From an uncultured Coriobacteriales bacterium (GTDB taxonomy: Bacteria > Actinomycetota > Coriobacteriia > Coriobacteriales > Eggerthellaceae), in NCBI GenBank assembly GCA_946892075.1, contig CAMPNZ010000006.1, forward strand, positions 1 to 39,435: a stretch of DNA of 39,435 nucleotides. The letters run 5' to 3'. Both the position numbers and the translations under genes were made by a program. How positions within the stretch are numbered: the first letter of the stretch is position 1; each line of letters begins with the position of its first letter. This document shows positions 1 to 8,088 of this stretch, piece after piece. Below the pieces are notes generated by a model. That model did no database searches. It was not told the origin of the DNA and saw only the letters and a list, made by a program, of their open reading frames with translations.

Positions 1-788
1 CCGTGGCATTTCACCTGGGGCCGCTTGTTGTTCGCTGGTACGGTCTTGCGTACATTGCCGGTTTCATATGCGCTGGCCTCATCATGTATTATGTTATGAA
101 GCGTTGGAAATTGCGCTTTTCCTCTGATGCAGCTATCACAGTAATGATTTGGGTAATCTTTGGCGTGCTTATTGGTGGACGCCTCGGTTACGTGCTGTTT
201 TATGGCGACGGCTATTATTTTTCGCATCCCGCCCACATTTTTATGCTCTCTGAGGGCGGCATGAGTTTTCATGGCGGCCTGTGCGGAGCGTTGCTATCAG
301 GCATTATTTCTGCTTGGCGCACAGGTATTCCGTACACCACCCTTACCGATATTGGATGCATCGGCGGCTCTATCGGGCTTTTCTTTGGCCGCATTGCCAA
401 TTTTATTAACGGCGAACTGTGGGGCGCGCCTACAACACTTCCATGGGGCGTCGATTTCGGGGGAAGCGCAGGAAACGTTATGCGTCACCCCAGCCAGCTG
501 TACGAAGCAACGTTTGAAGGCTTGCTGCTGTTTTGCGTTCTGATGGTGCTTGCACGACGCTTACCCCCTCGTCCACGTGGTTTTTTCACGGGCGTGTTTT
601 TGGTGTGGTATGGTTGTTGCCGCGTGGCAGTAGAGTTTGTTCGCCAGCCTGATGTTCAGCTGGGATATTTGTATGGTGGTTGGCTTACCATGGGACAGGT
701 ATTGTCATTTCCCCTGATAGTTATAGGAATTGTAGTGCTCGTACACGCGTTGCGTGCTAAGCGTCCTCAGGCGGGGCTTCCCGAATAG
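1..788 (+). CDS. lgt: Prolipoprotein diacylglyceryl transferase, 5' end cut by window
   Basis: Lgt moves diacylglycerol from phosphatidylglycerol to the lipobox cysteine of prelipoproteins, the first step of lipoprotein maturation at the membrane. The visible 261 residues show the family landmarks: an AFHLGP..VRWYG start region, SFHGGL in the H-G-G-L loop, the Lgt signature RIANFINGELWG, HPSQLYEA, and several hydrophobic helices. A GTG at 3 could be read as a start. However, family members usually carry about 5-12 more residues ending in D-P-[VI] just before this point, so the gene probably begins upstream and GTG 3 is an internal valine. The gene is convergent with the TDT transporter. Identity is very secure; only the start is uncertain. 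Confidence 0.95.
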   Translation, partial: VAFHLGPLVVRWYGLAYIAGFICAGLIMYYVMKRWKLRFSSDAAITVMIWVIFGVLIGGRLGYVLFYGDGYYFSHPAHIFMLSEGGMSFHGGLCGALLSGIISAWRTGIPYTTLTDIGCIGGSIGLFFGRIANFINGELWGAPTTLPWGVDFGGSAGNVMRHPSQLYEATFEGLLLFCVLMVLARRLPPRPRGFFTGVFLVWYGCCRVAVEFVRQPDVQLGYLYGGWLTMGQVLSFPLIVIGIVVLVHALRAKRPQAGLPE

Positions 789-792
789 CGCT

Positions 793-845
793 CGGGAACG
801 GTTGCGCCACATGAGCGGTTGCACCGCTGCTCCCTCGTGTTCCCG
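793..845. terminator. Nested inverted repeat between convergent genes
   Basis: An outer pair CGGGAAC (793-799) / GTTCCCG (839-845) encloses an inner hairpin AGCGGT (814-819) / ACCGCT (823-828) with a 3-base loop. It lies between the stops of lgt and the TDT transporter, so a bidirectional terminator is plausible. No T-run follows on either strand, so factor-independent termination is doubtful. The outer arm is also one copy of the GTTCCCG intergenic motif. Confidence 0.35.
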
Positions 846-900
846 CGCATCCACCCGCGCCTCGAATGCGCCTCCGCACCCGCGCCAGCGCATCACCAGC

Positions 901-1830
901 TTATGAGCGTGTTTCTCCTGTATATCCTGCAACAATAAACTGTGCGTAGCGAATGCTTACATACACAACCATGATCAGCGCAATTACCGTTTGCACACTC
1001 GCGATGGTGCCAATAACGCTGTAATTCGGCAGCAAAAACGATGCCGTTGTGCTTGCAGTTGCTGAAATCACAAACGGGAAGGTCATAGCTGCATAGCTTG
1101 GATAAAAGCGCAGCTTCAAGCAGCGGATAGCGTTCCCGCAGGCAAAAATATACAACACGCACGCAATACCATATACGCATGTTACAAACAGCTCGTTGGG
1201 GTGCGCTTCAAACACCATATACGAGTTCAAACAAATGCTTGGCGGAGCAGTATAAATGCAGTACAGCGGGAACATAGCTTCGTTTTTAATAGGGTTACAT
1301 ACGCTGCGCACGGCAACAGCAATAAGCAACAGTGGCGTTATTCCAATAATCACCCACAAAAGCACGTTCAGGAATGCGTGAACGGGGTAGGTGGTTCCAG
1401 TCATGCACGCAATAATAGGCCCAATGAGCAGCACAAAGTGTCCAGGATGTATATCAAGCAGTCCTTGCGTTCGCAGCGCGCGAATGATAAACCACACTAT
1501 AAGGCACCCGTGTCCGATAATGCCGATTGCCCACACCACAAAGCCAAATTGCACAGATAGGCTGCGTGCATACGTGCTTAGCACCATCACGCCCATAAAG
1601 AACGCGCCAAAGGTAGCAATGGTGGTTCGATCGTTTAAACCGAGGAACGCTACTTTAGGAAATGCAATAAATTTTGCCAGGATGCATGCCAACATCAGGA
1701 GTGCAAGCACAAGGAAAATGCCCTGTGCAAATGGTGCTTGTGCAGCAAGTAAATTTCCGATGGACGCACTTGCAAGCATAACGCCTCCAAGTGGTAGCGG
1801 AGTATGTTCTATTCGTTGCAAAAAGCGCAC
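901..1830 (-). CDS. TDT-family (TehA/SLAC1-like) membrane transporter
   Basis: This is a very hydrophobic protein of about 309 residues with roughly ten predicted membrane helices. The start region (RIEHTPLPLGGVMLASASIGNLL) and the regular short-loop helices match tellurite-resistance/dicarboxylate transporters, the family of TehA, Mae1 and plant SLAC1 anion channels. Substrate cannot be read from sequence; small organic anions are typical. The frame is open to an ATG at 1932, but that adds about 34 poorly hydrophobic residues. GTG 1830 is preferred because AGGTG sits 6 bases upstream. The gene is divergent from the ccm cluster and convergent with lgt. Family call fairly secure, substrate unknown. 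Confidence 0.7.
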   Translation of the reverse strand: MRFLQRIEHTPLPLGGVMLASASIGNLLAAQAPFAQGIFLVLALLMLACILAKFIAFPKVAFLGLNDRTTIATFGAFFMGVMVLSTYARSLSVQFGFVVWAIGIIGHGCLIVWFIIRALRTQGLLDIHPGHFVLLIGPIIACMTGTTYPVHAFLNVLLWVIIGITPLLLIAVAVRSVCNPIKNEAMFPLYCIYTAPPSICLNSYMVFEAHPNELFVTCVYGIACVLYIFACGNAIRCLKLRFYPSYAAMTFPFVISATASTTASFLLPNYSVIGTIASVQTVIALIMVVYVSIRYAQFIVAGYTGETRS

Positions 1831-1882
1831 AATAATCACCTGGTTTCTTGTAGCTACGAGCGCGTGAAATTGTTTGTAGCTG

Positions 1883-1922
1883 TGTGTAACAGCGTATGTA
1901 ACTGTGTAACAGCAATATAACA
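1883..1922. promoter_or_regulatory. Direct-repeat cluster upstream of the TDT transporter
   Basis: TGTGTAACAGC occurs at 1883-1893 and again at 1903-1913, exactly 20 bp apart (about two helical turns). Further TGTAAC and TATAAC half-copies lie between and after them. Position 50-90 bp upstream of the GTG 1830 start suggests an operator, but no regulator is known. If translation really began at 1932 these bases would be coding. Confidence 0.3.
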
Positions 1923-2043
1923 GTGGATGCACTGTGAATCTTTAGAAGTATAGCACGAGCATTGTACGGCGCGGCTTACATTCTGTTTACAACAGCGCGG
2001 GCTGCTTTGTGTGCGTGTTCGGGAATGATGTGCGCCATACCCC

Positions 2044-2082
2044 GTTCCCGCGTTCCCGCGCTACCACGTTCCCGCGTTCCCA
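2044..2082. repeat. GTTCCCG intergenic repeat cluster
   Basis: GTTCCCG starts at 2044, 2052 and 2068, with GTTCCCA at 2076, all on the plus strand. The cluster lies in the divergent gap between the TDT transporter and ccmE, a stretch of roughly 400 bases that also holds the direct repeats at 1883-1922 and the palindrome at 2133. Confidence 0.6.
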
Positions 2083-2132
2083 TGCAATCAGTCAGTTTCA
2101 TTACTGCAATGTAACGTATTATTATCAAGGTG

Positions 2133-2170
2133 TTGTTATAACAAATACTAATGCGTAAGTTCGGTATAGT
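2133..2170 (+). promoter_or_regulatory. Possible ccm promoter with CRP/FNR-like palindrome
   Basis: A perfect 12-bp palindrome TTGTTATAACAA (2133-2144) lies 20 bp upstream of a good -10 box, TATAGT (2165-2170). There is no convincing -35 hexamer, as expected of an activator-dependent promoter. The TTG-N6-CAA ends resemble CRP/FNR-family sites, which would suit anaerobic control of cytochrome c maturation, but the spacing differs from the classic FNR box. This is inference from spacing and symmetry only. Confidence 0.4.
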
Positions 2171-2247
2171 ACAGGTATCATGAACAGTAGCATGATTGTG
2201 TTTAACAGCTCGTACGTTCGACACGTATTTTCATGGTCGGGGGGATT

Positions 2248-2919
2248 ATGAACTCAAAGTTGAAGCGGCGCCTTACAGCACTTACCGGCATCATTGTTAT
2301 TGTGCTGATTGTGGTACTTGCCATTGTTGGCGGTGCAACGTCGGCCAAGCGCGTTAGTGTTGCTGAAGCAAGCTCGGATACCTATATCGACAAAAAAATT
2401 CAAGTTGAAGGACATGTGGTTGATAATTCATTTACCATTAATGGAAACGTGCTTGAATTTTCTATTTACGACAAGCAAAACGATCCGCGCGCTCAGCATA
2501 CCTTGCGCGTGCGCTACGAGGGTGGCGTGTCTTCAACATTCGGCAACGATGTTATTGCCATTTGCACTGGTCGCATGGACGAACAGCAGATTTTGCACTG
2601 TGCAACGTTGGTAACGAAATGCCCGTCCAAATATGAGAATTCAACTGATGCGCTGAGTGTTTCGCGCTTATTGAAATACGGCAAGGTTGTTCAGGATAAA
2701 CCCGTTCGCCTTACAGGAGATGTAAAAGAAAACAGTTTGCAGCCTGTGGACGCAAACTATCGTTTTGTGCTGGTTGACCCAGCTACTAAAGAAGAAATTA
2801 ACGTGAAGTTCAAAGGTGCCTTATCGGAAAACATTAAAGCAGGAACAACGCTTGTGATTACCGGTTCGCTTACCGCTGAGCTTGATTTTAATGCAACTGA
2901 TGTCGCTATGAAGGGGTAG
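2248..2919 (+). CDS. ccmE: Cytochrome c-type heme chaperone CcmE, CxxxY type with a second OB-like domain
   Basis: CcmE binds heme covalently outside the membrane and passes it to CcmF for attachment to apocytochromes. A short cytoplasmic start is followed by one membrane anchor (about residues 10-30) and an OB fold. In this OB fold the heme-binding motif is CPSKY: Cys125 replaces the usual His, with Tyr129 in place, giving the CxxxY form known from archaea and Desulfovibrio. At about 224 residues it is longer than the usual 130-160. The extra C-terminal part (from about residue 140) looks like a second OB domain that ends before a heme motif. ATG 2248 is chosen over in-frame ATG 2233 because a G-rich ribosome site (GGGGGG) precedes it. 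It is the first gene of the ccm cluster, 2 bases from ccmF. Confidence 0.85.
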   Translation: MNSKLKRRLTALTGIIVIVLIVVLAIVGGATSAKRVSVAEASSDTYIDKKIQVEGHVVDNSFTINGNVLEFSIYDKQNDPRAQHTLRVRYEGGVSSTFGNDVIAICTGRMDEQQILHCATLVTKCPSKYENSTDALSVSRLLKYGKVVQDKPVRLTGDVKENSLQPVDANYRFVLVDPATKEEINVKFKGALSENIKAGTTLVITGSLTAELDFNATDVAMKG

Positions 2920-2921
2920 GC

Positions 2922-5099
2922 GTGTTTTCACTTATCGGATTTCTTGGTTTATCAGCCGCTTTTATTGCCGTCTTGGTATCGGTACTGTGTTTTGTTGTTG
3001 ATCATGTTATGGTGTTACGCGCTGGGCGCACCCAGCAAGGAGCATATAACAAGCAGGTCACGCGCTGGGCGTGCGCAGGATACACCGCTAGCTTGCTGTC
3101 GTTTGTGTTCTTGCTTGTGTGCTGCGCGGTGCTGGTCTATTGCTTTTTCACCGGCGATGTTTCTATAAAATATGTTGTGCACGAACGCACGCTGTCCGAC
3201 ACATCGCTTACGTGGCTGTATAAACTGGCGGGCTTGTGGGCTGGCCGTTCGGGCTCGCTGCTGTTCTGGTCGTGGCTGATTGCGCTGTTCACAAGCGCGA
3301 TTATTCTCGTGCGCCGCCGTAAGCTCATTCATCTTGATTCAATTGCCTTGCTGTGCATGCAACTTGTTCTAGCAGCATTTTTGGGTGTTATGCTGTTCGC
3401 GCAGGCAAATATGCCGTTTACGCCAACGCCTGCAAGTTATTTCACGCCTCAGGGTGAATTGAGTGTGTCTGCTCAAATGCTTGGTATGAACTGGCTGCTT
3501 GAGCACTGGGCTATGGTTATTCATCCACCTACCTTATTCATAGGATATGCAGGTTTCACGGTGCCATTTGCCTATGCCATTGCTTCTCTTGTTACGGGCG
3601 ATGCGTCTAAGCGTTGGGTAGAACATGCGCTGCGTCCTACGTTTGTGGCGTGGTTGTTCTTAAGTATCGGCATTGGCCTTGGCGCTATTTGGGCATACGT
3701 TGTGCTTGGTTGGGGCGGATATTGGGGCTGGGATGCTGTTGAGAACGCATCGTTGCTTTCATGGCTTATTGGCGTTGCTCTCATTCACACCTTTGTGGTC
3801 TACCGCCAACGTGGCGCGTTCAAGCGCTGGGGCATTATGTGTTCGTGCTTGGCATTCGGTTTTGTGATTGTTGGTACGTTCATTTCGCGTTCGGGCATTG
3901 TGCAATCGGTGCATGCTTTCGAGGGCGATCCTGTGTCATTAGGCTTGTTTGGCCTGCTCATTGGCGTGGCGGTACTGGCGGGCTTGGTGGGTCTTATTTT
4001 GCGTTGGAAGCGCTACGAAGCCGACACGGCAGGCGCCGATGATGTTGAAAACATGCTCTCGCGCGACGCTGCGTTCTACTTCAATAACATTATTATGGTG
4101 CTGTTCACCTTTGTGCTTACGTATATGACCATTTCACAGGCACTGCCCGCATGGATGCCTTTCGGTCACGACGCATTAGGAAAAGCTGCGTACAATGCTA
4201 TCGCGAGACCGCTTGGCTTGTTCTATCTGCTTATTATGGCATTTGGCCCGCTGATGGGCTGGGGCAAAACCAACTTTAAAACGTTTGTACGCGATGCGAA
4301 AATTCCTGCTTTGTGCAGCGTTGTTTTGTTTGTCGTGCTGATGGTGTATTTTGCAACAACGCTTTATCCAAGCTATGTTGCAACAATTAACACCAGTTCA
4401 AGCGTTGCGCAAGAAATGCGCGAAATGGGTCCGTCGTGGTATTATAACGGGCTTGCGGTAGTGGGATTTTTCATTGCCAGCGTGCTGTTTTTCAACTCGC
4501 TGTTCATTTTGGTACGCGCTTTGCGTCGCAGCATGGCGATTGCGCGCGCCAGGAAAGCTGCCAAAAATGCTGTGTCGCGCGGAACCTTTATACTGCAAAC
4601 ATGCGCACGACTAGGAGGTTTTGTTGCCCATTGCGGCGTTGCGCTTATGCTTATTGGTCTTATTGGCTCGTCGATGTATGTTACGGAAAAAACGTCGTAT
4701 TTGGCCTACGATGGTGCAACGGATACATCGGCTGATATTTTCACAATTAAAGGCTACGATTTGCATTTCAAAGGCTCTGACATTCAAACAAACGAACGTA
4801 CTGGAAAAATGCATTACACGCTGTTTTTTGACGTGGCAAAAGACGACAAGATTATCGATTCTATTGCGCCGTCAATTGCAATGGATCAAATTACGCGCCA
4901 GCAAAAGTTGTCGGCTGCGGTTACATCAAGCCCGCTTGAAGACTTGTTCGTGGTGTATCGCGGAACGTCTGCTCAGGGGCAGTTGGCACTTGATGTGCGC
5001 GTGAATCCGCTTGTGTCTGCTGTGTGGCTTGGTTTTTACGTGCTTATTTTTGGTGTATTATTATCATCACTTGGAGTGAACTCCCATACCAAAGAGTAA
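2922..5099 (+). CDS. ccmF: Cytochrome c heme lyase CcmF
   Basis: CcmF takes heme from holo-CcmE and, as the heme lyase of System I, forms thioether bonds to CxxCH motifs of apocytochromes on the outer face of the membrane. The 725-residue protein has about 14 membrane segments and the tryptophan-rich WWD heme-handling motif (WGGYWGWDAVENASLLSWL, about residues 264-282). Conserved histidines flank it (HPP near 203, H after the motif in LIHTFVVYR). A large extracytoplasmic loop lies near the C terminus. The start is GTG 2922, two bases after the ccmE stop, so translation is probably coupled. Length is typical of bacterial CcmF. Confidence 0.95.
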   Translation: MFSLIGFLGLSAAFIAVLVSVLCFVVDHVMVLRAGRTQQGAYNKQVTRWACAGYTASLLSFVFLLVCCAVLVYCFFTGDVSIKYVVHERTLSDTSLTWLYKLAGLWAGRSGSLLFWSWLIALFTSAIILVRRRKLIHLDSIALLCMQLVLAAFLGVMLFAQANMPFTPTPASYFTPQGELSVSAQMLGMNWLLEHWAMVIHPPTLFIGYAGFTVPFAYAIASLVTGDASKRWVEHALRPTFVAWLFLSIGIGLGAIWAYVVLGWGGYWGWDAVENASLLSWLIGVALIHTFVVYRQRGAFKRWGIMCSCLAFGFVIVGTFISRSGIVQSVHAFEGDPVSLGLFGLLIGVAVLAGLVGLILRWKRYEADTAGADDVENMLSRDAAFYFNNIIMVLFTFVLTYMTISQALPAWMPFGHDALGKAAYNAIARPLGLFYLLIMAFGPLMGWGKTNFKTFVRDAKIPALCSVVLFVVLMVYFATTLYPSYVATINTSSSVAQEMREMGPSWYYNGLAVVGFFIASVLFFNSLFILVRALRRSMAIARARKAAKNAVSRGTFILQTCARLGGFVAHCGVALMLIGLIGSSMYVTEKTSYLAYDGATDTSADIFTIKGYDLHFKGSDIQTNERTGKMHYTLFFDVAKDDKIIDSIAPSIAMDQITRQQKLSAAVTSSPLEDLFVVYRGTSAQGQLALDVRVNPLVSAVWLGFYVLIFGVLLSSLGVNSHTKE

Positions 5100-5109
5100 T
5101 GAGTATTAC

Positions 5110-5922
5110 ATGAATGCTAATGCGCCTAACCGCACGTCACAGTCCTGTGAAACAACAGCACGCGCTTCTTGTGCAACTGGCACGGTAGCACTGTGCGCGC
5201 GCAACGTTTCAAAACAGTTTGGTTCGCGAACGGTATTGCGCAACATTTCCTTCGAGGTTCAAGAAGGTGCGTTCGTAAGCATTTTTGGCCCTAACGGCGC
5301 AGGTAAAACCACGTTATTGCGCATGCTTGCAACGCTCGAGCGCCCAACAAGCGGCACCCTCAGCGTGCAGGGATTTTCTCTTGATACTAACGCTGAACAG
5401 GCACGCGCGTGCATCGGCTTGCTTTCGCACACGCCTATGATGTACGGCAATCTTACAGCGCAGGAAAATCTTGAGTTTTACGCGCGGATGTACGGCGTCC
5501 AAAACGCTCAGCAACGCATTGATGATTTGCTTGGTGAAGTGGGCTTATTGCACCGCAAGCACGACCGACTGAAAGTTTTTTCTCAAGGAATGTGCCAGCG
5601 TTTGACGATTGCGCGAGCGCTGCTTCATAACCCTGCGATTATGTTGCTTGACGAGCCGTATGCCGGGCTTGATCCGTACGCTGTTGAGGTGTTCGATACG
5701 CTGCTTGAGCGCATTGTGCCTTATCATACCTGTGTGATGGTAAGCCACGACATTAGTCATATCTCGCCGTTTTCGCAAAAGTCGCTTCTGCTTGCGCACG
5801 GGGAAATTTATGCGTATAAAGACTCGACGGCTGTTACGAAAGACGATTTCAGCGCCCTATATACACCAACGCAAGGGCGTCGTGCGATGGCGAAGCGCAG
5901 CAGGCAAGAAGGTGCACGATGA
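5110..5922 (+). CDS. ccmA: Heme exporter ATP-binding protein CcmA
   Basis: CcmA is the ATPase of the CcmABCD complex. It powers release of heme-loaded CcmE from CcmC rather than bulk heme transport. The ABC landmarks are all present: Walker A GPNGAGKTT (about residue 60), the family-type signature FSQGMCQR (about 157), Walker B IMLLDEP with the following AGLD loop (about 175-185), and the switch histidine in VSHD. About 25 hydrophilic N-terminal residues precede the usual start of the domain. The stop overlaps the ccmB start (ATGA), showing tight coupling. Confidence 0.94.
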   Translation: MNANAPNRTSQSCETTARASCATGTVALCARNVSKQFGSRTVLRNISFEVQEGAFVSIFGPNGAGKTTLLRMLATLERPTSGTLSVQGFSLDTNAEQARACIGLLSHTPMMYGNLTAQENLEFYARMYGVQNAQQRIDDLLGEVGLLHRKHDRLKVFSQGMCQRLTIARALLHNPAIMLLDEPYAGLDPYAVEVFDTLLERIVPYHTCVMVSHDISHISPFSQKSLLLAHGEIYAYKDSTAVTKDDFSALYTPTQGRRAMAKRSRQEGAR

Positions 5923-6659
5923 GCGGAAATACTACCAACACAAGCAGCACTGCGTGCGTGAAGCCATCAGCGTTTTCCCAGTTTAAAACCCTTGTTCGCA
6001 AAGACATCCAACAAGAGCTGGCCAGTTTTGACATGCTTACGTCGATGGGTATTTATGCGGTGTTGATTATCGTTGTGTACGGTACATCGCTTGCAAATAC
6101 ACTCCTCCAAAAAGAGCTGATGCCTCTGATAGCAGGCTTGTTTTGGTCGCTTATTGTGTTCACTTCGCTGCTTGGTTTAGGGCGTTCCTTTTATCGCGAA
6201 CAAGAACGCGGCGCGCTATCAGGCATTTTGCTTGTTCCGATGGATCGCAGCATCATCTACGCCGCCAAAGTGTGCACGAACGTCATTTTTATTGCATGCG
6301 TTGAAGTAATTATTGCGCCCTTGTTTTTCTTCTTTTTCATGACGCTTATACCTTTGTCGTCGGTGCTTTATGCCGTCCTTGTGCCGCTTTTGCTTGGCAC
6401 GCTTGGTATGGCAGGCGTTGGCGTTATGTTGGCAACTATCACCTGTGACGCTCAAGGTCGCGAAGTTATATTGGCGGTGCTGTTCATTCCACTTATTTAT
6501 CCTTTGCTGTATTGTTGTGTGACGGCAAGTGCGGCGGCGTGCACAGGTGGTGCGGAATGGTTTGAGCCGTGGCTTTTGGGCGTGGGATTAAGCCTTGTAT
6601 ACGATGTGATTATGCTGGGAGTTTGTTGGATTTTATTCGAGTACGTGGTAAGCAATTAG
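5919..6659 (+). CDS. ccmB: Heme exporter membrane protein CcmB
   Basis: CcmB is the first of the two integral subunits partnering the CcmA ATPase. The 246-residue protein has a hydrophilic start (LVRKDIQQEL, typical of the family), then six hydrophobic segments, with the conserved FSLLGLGRSFYREQERGA-like first loop visible as LLGLGRSFYREQERGA. Its start codon overlaps the ccmA stop. Length matches family members (about 220-250). Context and sequence agree. Confidence 0.92.
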   Translation: MSGNTTNTSSTACVKPSAFSQFKTLVRKDIQQELASFDMLTSMGIYAVLIIVVYGTSLANTLLQKELMPLIAGLFWSLIVFTSLLGLGRSFYREQERGALSGILLVPMDRSIIYAAKVCTNVIFIACVEVIIAPLFFFFFMTLIPLSSVLYAVLVPLLLGTLGMAGVGVMLATITCDAQGREVILAVLFIPLIYPLLYCCVTASAAACTGGAEWFEPWLLGVGLSLVYDVIMLGVCWILFEYVVSN

Positions 6660-6758
6660 CGCGTCAACGCGCGCAAGCACCATGGTATCGAGCTGCATAT
6701 GATGAAACGTGATGAAAGGTGTGGAGCAATCCATGCGAAGGATACGATAAGGAGAACT

Positions 6759-7649
6759 ATGACAGAAAAACTATCGTGTGACCAGGGGAATTCCAAGCAA
6801 AACGAACACGAGCAAGCATCCCTTGCTTCTGGTGCGGCCGCTTGTAGTGCGCCTGCTTCGCGTGCAGCGTCAGCGGCACCACGCGCCACTTCACGCCGCA
6901 AACCTCGCGGTGCGTGCCCCGTTATGTCACTGCGCGTTGCGGTATCGGCGCTCGTCGTTGGCACTATCGCAACCACGCTTGCATTTTTGGCGGCATTTTT
7001 CTTCGTTGCGCCTGTTCATGGAGCACAAGTGAACGGCTTCGAGTACATTGGCGGCCAGCTGGTAGCCAATAAATTGCTTATGTCGCAGAAAATCTTCTAC
7101 TTCCATATGCCTGCTGCGTTCGCGTCATTTGTTGCTATGCTCGGCGTGTTTGTGTTCAGCATTCGCTTTTTAATGAAACGCCAGCTTACAAGTGATACCG
7201 CGGCCGCTGTTGCGATGGAAATTGCCCTTATCTTCGTAATTTTAACGATGATAACAGGCGATTTGTGGACGCGCTTTGAATGGGGCGTGTGGTGGACGTG
7301 GGATCCGCGCCTTACCACCTATCTGGTGCTGATGCTGCTGTGCATTGCGTATTTTGTGCTGCGCTCGTCGCTTGTTGACCCGCTCAAACGTGCCACGTAT
7401 AGTGCGGTTATCGGCATCATCGCCTTTATTGACGTACCAATTACGATGATGGTAACGCGTCTTATTCCTACCAGTTTGCACCCCGTTGTTATTCGTGAAG
7501 GCGGCATGACGCCCGATATGGCAGCGATTACGGCGCTTGCGCTGGTGGGGATGCTGCTTATCGCATTTGCGCTGTTCGTTGTGCGTTATCAGCTTGAACG
7601 AAACACGCAGCGTTTGGAGGCATTGAAGCAAGAATTTGAATGCGACTAA
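6759..7649 (+). CDS. ccmC: Heme exporter protein CcmC
   Basis: CcmC loads heme onto CcmE and carries the same WWD motif as CcmF: WGVWWTWDPRLTT at about residues 173-185. Six membrane segments and the conserved FYFHMPAAF (first external loop, with the heme-ligand His) are visible. ATG 6759 is chosen because AAGGAG lies 6 bases upstream; the frame extends to 6699 without such a site. Before the first helix there is an Ala/Ser-rich, probably disordered stretch of about 50 residues that is not part of the family domain. It follows ccmB by 99 bases. Confidence 0.93.
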   Translation: MTEKLSCDQGNSKQNEHEQASLASGAAACSAPASRAASAAPRATSRRKPRGACPVMSLRVAVSALVVGTIATTLAFLAAFFFVAPVHGAQVNGFEYIGGQLVANKLLMSQKIFYFHMPAAFASFVAMLGVFVFSIRFLMKRQLTSDTAAAVAMEIALIFVILTMITGDLWTRFEWGVWWTWDPRLTTYLVLMLLCIAYFVLRSSLVDPLKRATYSAVIGIIAFIDVPITMMVTRLIPTSLHPVVIREGGMTPDMAAITALALVGMLLIAFALFVVRYQLERNTQRLEALKQEFECD

Positions 7650-7740
7650 TTGCTACTGTGTACGCAGTTTTGCAGGAAGTTTGGCACTACACCTCGTACG
7701 CGGTTTTGTACGGGGAACACAACACAAGGAGATAAACAGA

Positions 7741-7919
7741 TGAATCCTATTTTGCAAGATATTTATAGTACTATTATCCCGTCAGCACCGTTTATTATTG
7801 CAGCTTACGCGCTTTTTTGGGTCGTGCTGCTGTTATATGTGGTAAAACTTGCTCGTACTACGAAAAAATTGTCGCGCGATATTGATACGCTTGAGGCGCT
7901 TATCAAGCAGCAACAGTAG
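7741..7919 (+). CDS. ccmD: Heme exporter protein CcmD
   Basis: This is a 59-residue protein with one membrane helix (about residues 18-40), then a basic linker (KLARTTKK) and a charged C-terminal helix. That is the exact architecture of CcmD, which joins the CcmABC complex and is needed to release holo-CcmE. AAGGAG lies 8 bases upstream of ATG 7741; the frame stays open upstream to the ccmC stop, but without a better start. Position right after ccmC supports the call. No ccmG or ccmH follows, unlike proteobacterial clusters. Confidence 0.85.
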
Positions 7920-8088
7920 TTGTGTAAAACCGCATGTAGGTTAAAAGAAGCGCAGGTGCTATGCGCCGCAGCAATCAAACGCTCTACGAAGCACGTTAGG
8001 AGCTGCATCATGAAGCGCCCTGTACAGCAGTAAGGTGCAGCCAACATGAAGCTCCACGTGAAGCACAAGAAAAGAGAAAGGTAACGTT

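Noticed and set aside
901..1932. ATG 1932 as start of the TDT transporter
   Set aside because: It adds a Cys/Tyr/Thr-rich N terminus unlike the family, covers the direct repeats, and lacks a ribosome site; GTG 1830 has AGGTG upstream.
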